Shown here in pieces: positions 38,191 through 39,701 of a stretch of 39,701 nt of DNA (position 1 is the stretch's first letter; every line of letters begins with the position of its first letter). Below the pieces are notes generated by a model. It was not told the origin of the DNA, searched no databases, and saw only the letters and a program-made list of their open reading frames with translations. The stretch lies in the NCBI RefSeq assembly GCF_000328305.2, contig NZ_ANPE02000150.1, positions 1-39,701 of the forward strand, read 5' to 3'. The translations under genes and the position numbers were made by a program. This DNA comes from Arthrobacter crystallopoietes BAB-32. Its GTDB lineage: Bacteria > Actinomycetota > Actinomycetes > Actinomycetales > Micrococcaceae.

Positions 38191-39354
38191 TCAGACGAGC
38201 CTGGCGAGCTCCGCGAGCAGGTCCTTCGCCCGGCGGTCCTGGTTCTCGGCGAGCATCTCGTTGGTGAGGAAGGAGAAGCCGACGTTCTTGCCGGGCCAGG
38301 CGCCGTGCAGCCCGCCGCCGGCGCCCGAGTGTCCGAAGGCGGGAGCGACCGGACCGTAGGTACCGATGGGATCGGCGAGTTCGAAGCCGAGGCCGAAGCG
38401 CAGGGGCCGGTCGTTGATCGCGTCGACGCCTTCGGACCAGGTGGCGGTGGCGTCGGCCAGGGCCTGGGCACTCACCACCTCGCCCGCCGGGTCGGCCAGC
38501 CGCGAGTAGAGGCCGGCCATGGCGTCGGCCGTCGCAATCCCGCCGCCGGCAGACATTTGGCCGCGGCGCATCCCGATGCTGTTGAACGGGTCCTTGCCTT
38601 CGGCCAGCAGGTTCCGGTACATGCGGTCAACGATCTTGCGCCGTTCGGGATCCTGCAGGTAGGTGCTGATGGCGTAGCTGTCGGACCGGAAGACCGTGGC
38701 CACGCGGTGGTCGAGTTCTTCCGGCAGGCCGAGGTGGATCTCGAGCCCGAGCGGCTCGCGGATGAGCTCGGCGATCAGCCGGCCGACCGTTTTGCCTGTG
38801 GCGCGGCGGAAGACCTCGGTCAGCAGGAAGCCGTAGGTGGCGGCGTGGTAGGCCACCTTGGTCCCGGGCTCCCACAACGGGGTCTGGGCGGCGAGGGCCC
38901 GGGCGTTGGCGGGGTTGTCCAGCTGGGGGTCGTCGCCCTCGGGCTCGGGGTCGACGTACGGCAGGCCGACGGTGTGGCTGAGCAGCTGGGCGACGGTGAC
39001 GGCTTCCTTGCCGCCGGCGGCGAACTCGGGCCAGTACTCGGCCACGCGTTTGCGGACGTCGAGCTGGCCGCGGTCCACGAGCATCGCGGCCAGCGTGGCC
39101 ACCACGCCCTTGGTGCCGGAGAACATCACGGCCATGGTCTTCGGGCTCCACGCCTCGTCCACCTCGGCCGAGGCATCATCCCGCCGGACGGTGCTTCCCC
39201 CGTAGAAGCGGGCCAGCGGTTCGCCCGCCCGGTACACGCAGAACGCCATGCCGCCCTGGGCAGTGACCAGATGCCGGGCGAAGACCTCTTGAAGGCTGGC
39301 AAAACCGGCTGGCGGCAGGCCGCCGTCGTTATGGCTCTCAAAATCCAGGTGCAC
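38191..39354 (-). CDS. Serine hydrolase of the class C beta-lactamase/esterase family
   Basis: 387-aa beta-lactamase-fold enzyme. Nucleophile motif SGTK (S79, K82) and the YxN-position Tyr (Y169, in VAYHAATYGF) are present; the KTG-like third motif appears as GHSGAGGG near residue 350, as in EstB-type esterases. No signal peptide, so a cytoplasmic esterase or peptidase is more likely than an antibiotic-resistance enzyme. GTG 39354 is preceded by AAGGAG four bases upstream. It lies 30 bp after the oligopeptide ABC ATPase and is probably in its operon, which suggests peptide-related substrates. Confidence 0.85.
   Translation of the reverse strand: MHLDFESHNDGGLPPAGFASLQEVFARHLVTAQGGMAFCVYRAGEPLARFYGGSTVRRDDASAEVDEAWSPKTMAVMFSGTKGVVATLAAMLVDRGQLDVRKRVAEYWPEFAAGGKEAVTVAQLLSHTVGLPYVDPEPEGDDPQLDNPANARALAAQTPLWEPGTKVAYHAATYGFLLTEVFRRATGKTVGRLIAELIREPLGLEIHLGLPEELDHRVATVFRSDSYAISTYLQDPERRKIVDRMYRNLLAEGKDPFNSIGMRRGQMSAGGGIATADAMAGLYSRLADPAGEVVSAQALADATATWSEGVDAINDRPLRFGLGFELADPIGTYGPVAPAFGHSGAGGGLHGAWPGKNVGFSFLTNEMLAENQDRRAKDLLAELARLV
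39320..39334 (-). repeat. Dispersed motif copy inside the serine hydrolase gene
   Basis: CCATAACGACGGCGG on the minus strand, coding His-Asn-Asp-Gly-Gly near the N-terminus. Confidence 0.5.
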
Positions 39355-39384
39355 GATTCTCCTTCTTGGTCAGGTGCAGTGAGG

Positions 39385-39701
39385 TCAGAACGTCGGCACG
39401 TTGGCCAGCAGTTCGCGGGTGTACTCGTGGCGGGGGTTCTCCAGGACTTCGTCGGTGGTGCCGGACTCCACGATCTGCCCGTGCTGCAGAATGGCGATGC
39501 GCTGCGAGATGTGCCGGGCCAGCGCGATATTGTGCGTGACGAAGAGCATCGACATCCGGGTCTCGTGCTGCAGGGTGCGCAGCAGGTCGATGATGGACGC
39601 CTGCACGGAGACGTCCAGCGCGGAGGTGACCTCGTCGCAGACCAGGAGCGACGGCGCGTTGACCAGCGCCCGGGCAATCGCCGCGCGCTGGCGCTCGCCG
39701 C
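39385..39701 (-). CDS. Oligopeptide-type ABC transporter ATPase, C-terminal part
   Basis: Partial: the gene continues beyond the window edge. The visible ~105 residues start inside the signature (GERQRAAIARALVN), followed by Walker B (SLLVCDEVTSALDVSVQ) and the switch His (LFVTHNIALARHI), and end with the HEYTRELLANVPTF tail typical of DppD/DppF/OppF-like ATPases. It drives uptake of peptides, opines or nickel-type ligands by its family; the partners must lie to the right. Confidence 0.9.
   Translation of the reverse strand, partial: GERQRAAIARALVNAPSLLVCDEVTSALDVSVQASIIDLLRTLQHETRMSMLFVTHNIALARHISQRIAILQHGQIVESGTTDEVLENPRHEYTRELLANVPTF

Noticed and set aside
38191-39354. Antibiotic-resistance beta-lactamase
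   Set aside because: No signal peptide and an EstB-like third motif; an esterase or peptidase role is more likely.

Overview
The window is high-GC chromosomal DNA whose third codon positions are almost all G or C. It has actinobacterial gene families (13E12/DUF222 HNH nuclease, Dps with a Lys-rich tail, SAM-IV-type riboswitch, ureABCEFGD order), so the source is probably Arthrobacter or a close relative in the Micrococcaceae. The taxon is an inference; no rRNA or tRNA gene is present. Many very long antisense ORFs are high-GC shadows and are omitted.

Layout. 1-5.4 kb: end of a membrane protein, a conserved hypothetical gene, an AI-2E-family transporter, dps, two small proteins, a HTH-nucleotidyltransferase and a protein with YGNQ repeats. 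5.4-11.5 kb: metabolic genes (pyruvate oxidase type PoxB, VOC protein, CynX-like MFS transporter, cupin, 3-hydroxyisobutyryl-CoA hydrolase), a small secreted protein and an SRPBCC protein. 11.6-20.3 kb: a urease operon ureABCEFGD followed in the same direction by a FecCD-type ABC importer (permease, lipoprotein, ATPase) that may supply nickel. ureC carries a one-base deletion here. 20.3-25.7 kb: an accessory stretch with a hypothetical protein, a 49-residue Cys-containing peptide gene, a DUF222-HNH nuclease and a primase-helicase of the TOTE conflict-system type. 25.7-29.2 kb: MFS transporter, secreted gamma-glutamyltranspeptidase and a 27-residue membrane peptide. 29.2-32.1 kb: a structured intergenic block, then a SAM-IV-like riboswitch in front of an AmiS/UreI-type membrane protein and a DszC/SfnB-like flavin monooxygenase, closed by a strong terminator. 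32.1-34.6 kb: NYN-domain protein behind an attenuator-like terminator, peroxiredoxin, PD-(D/E)XK nuclease. 34.8-39.7 kb: GMC oxidoreductase, an AbiE-like toxin-antitoxin pair (toxin frameshifted) with a four-site operator, a class-C beta-lactamase-fold hydrolase and the end of an oligopeptide ABC ATPase.

The best leads are these. (1) A SAM riboswitch in front of an AmiS/UreI channel plus a sulfur-scavenging-type monooxygenase suggests an organosulfur uptake and cleavage operon. (2) A dispersed motif, core ACGACGGCGG with an A/T-rich 5' flank, occurs about ten times in 40 kb, including copies inside genes that force rare codons. (3) The TOTE primase-helicase lies next to an HNH nuclease and a small peptide gene. 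(4) The toxin-antitoxin promoter holds four copies of a 15-bp site. (5) The urease has Ala at the usual active-site flap Cys, an extended beta subunit and a frameshift.
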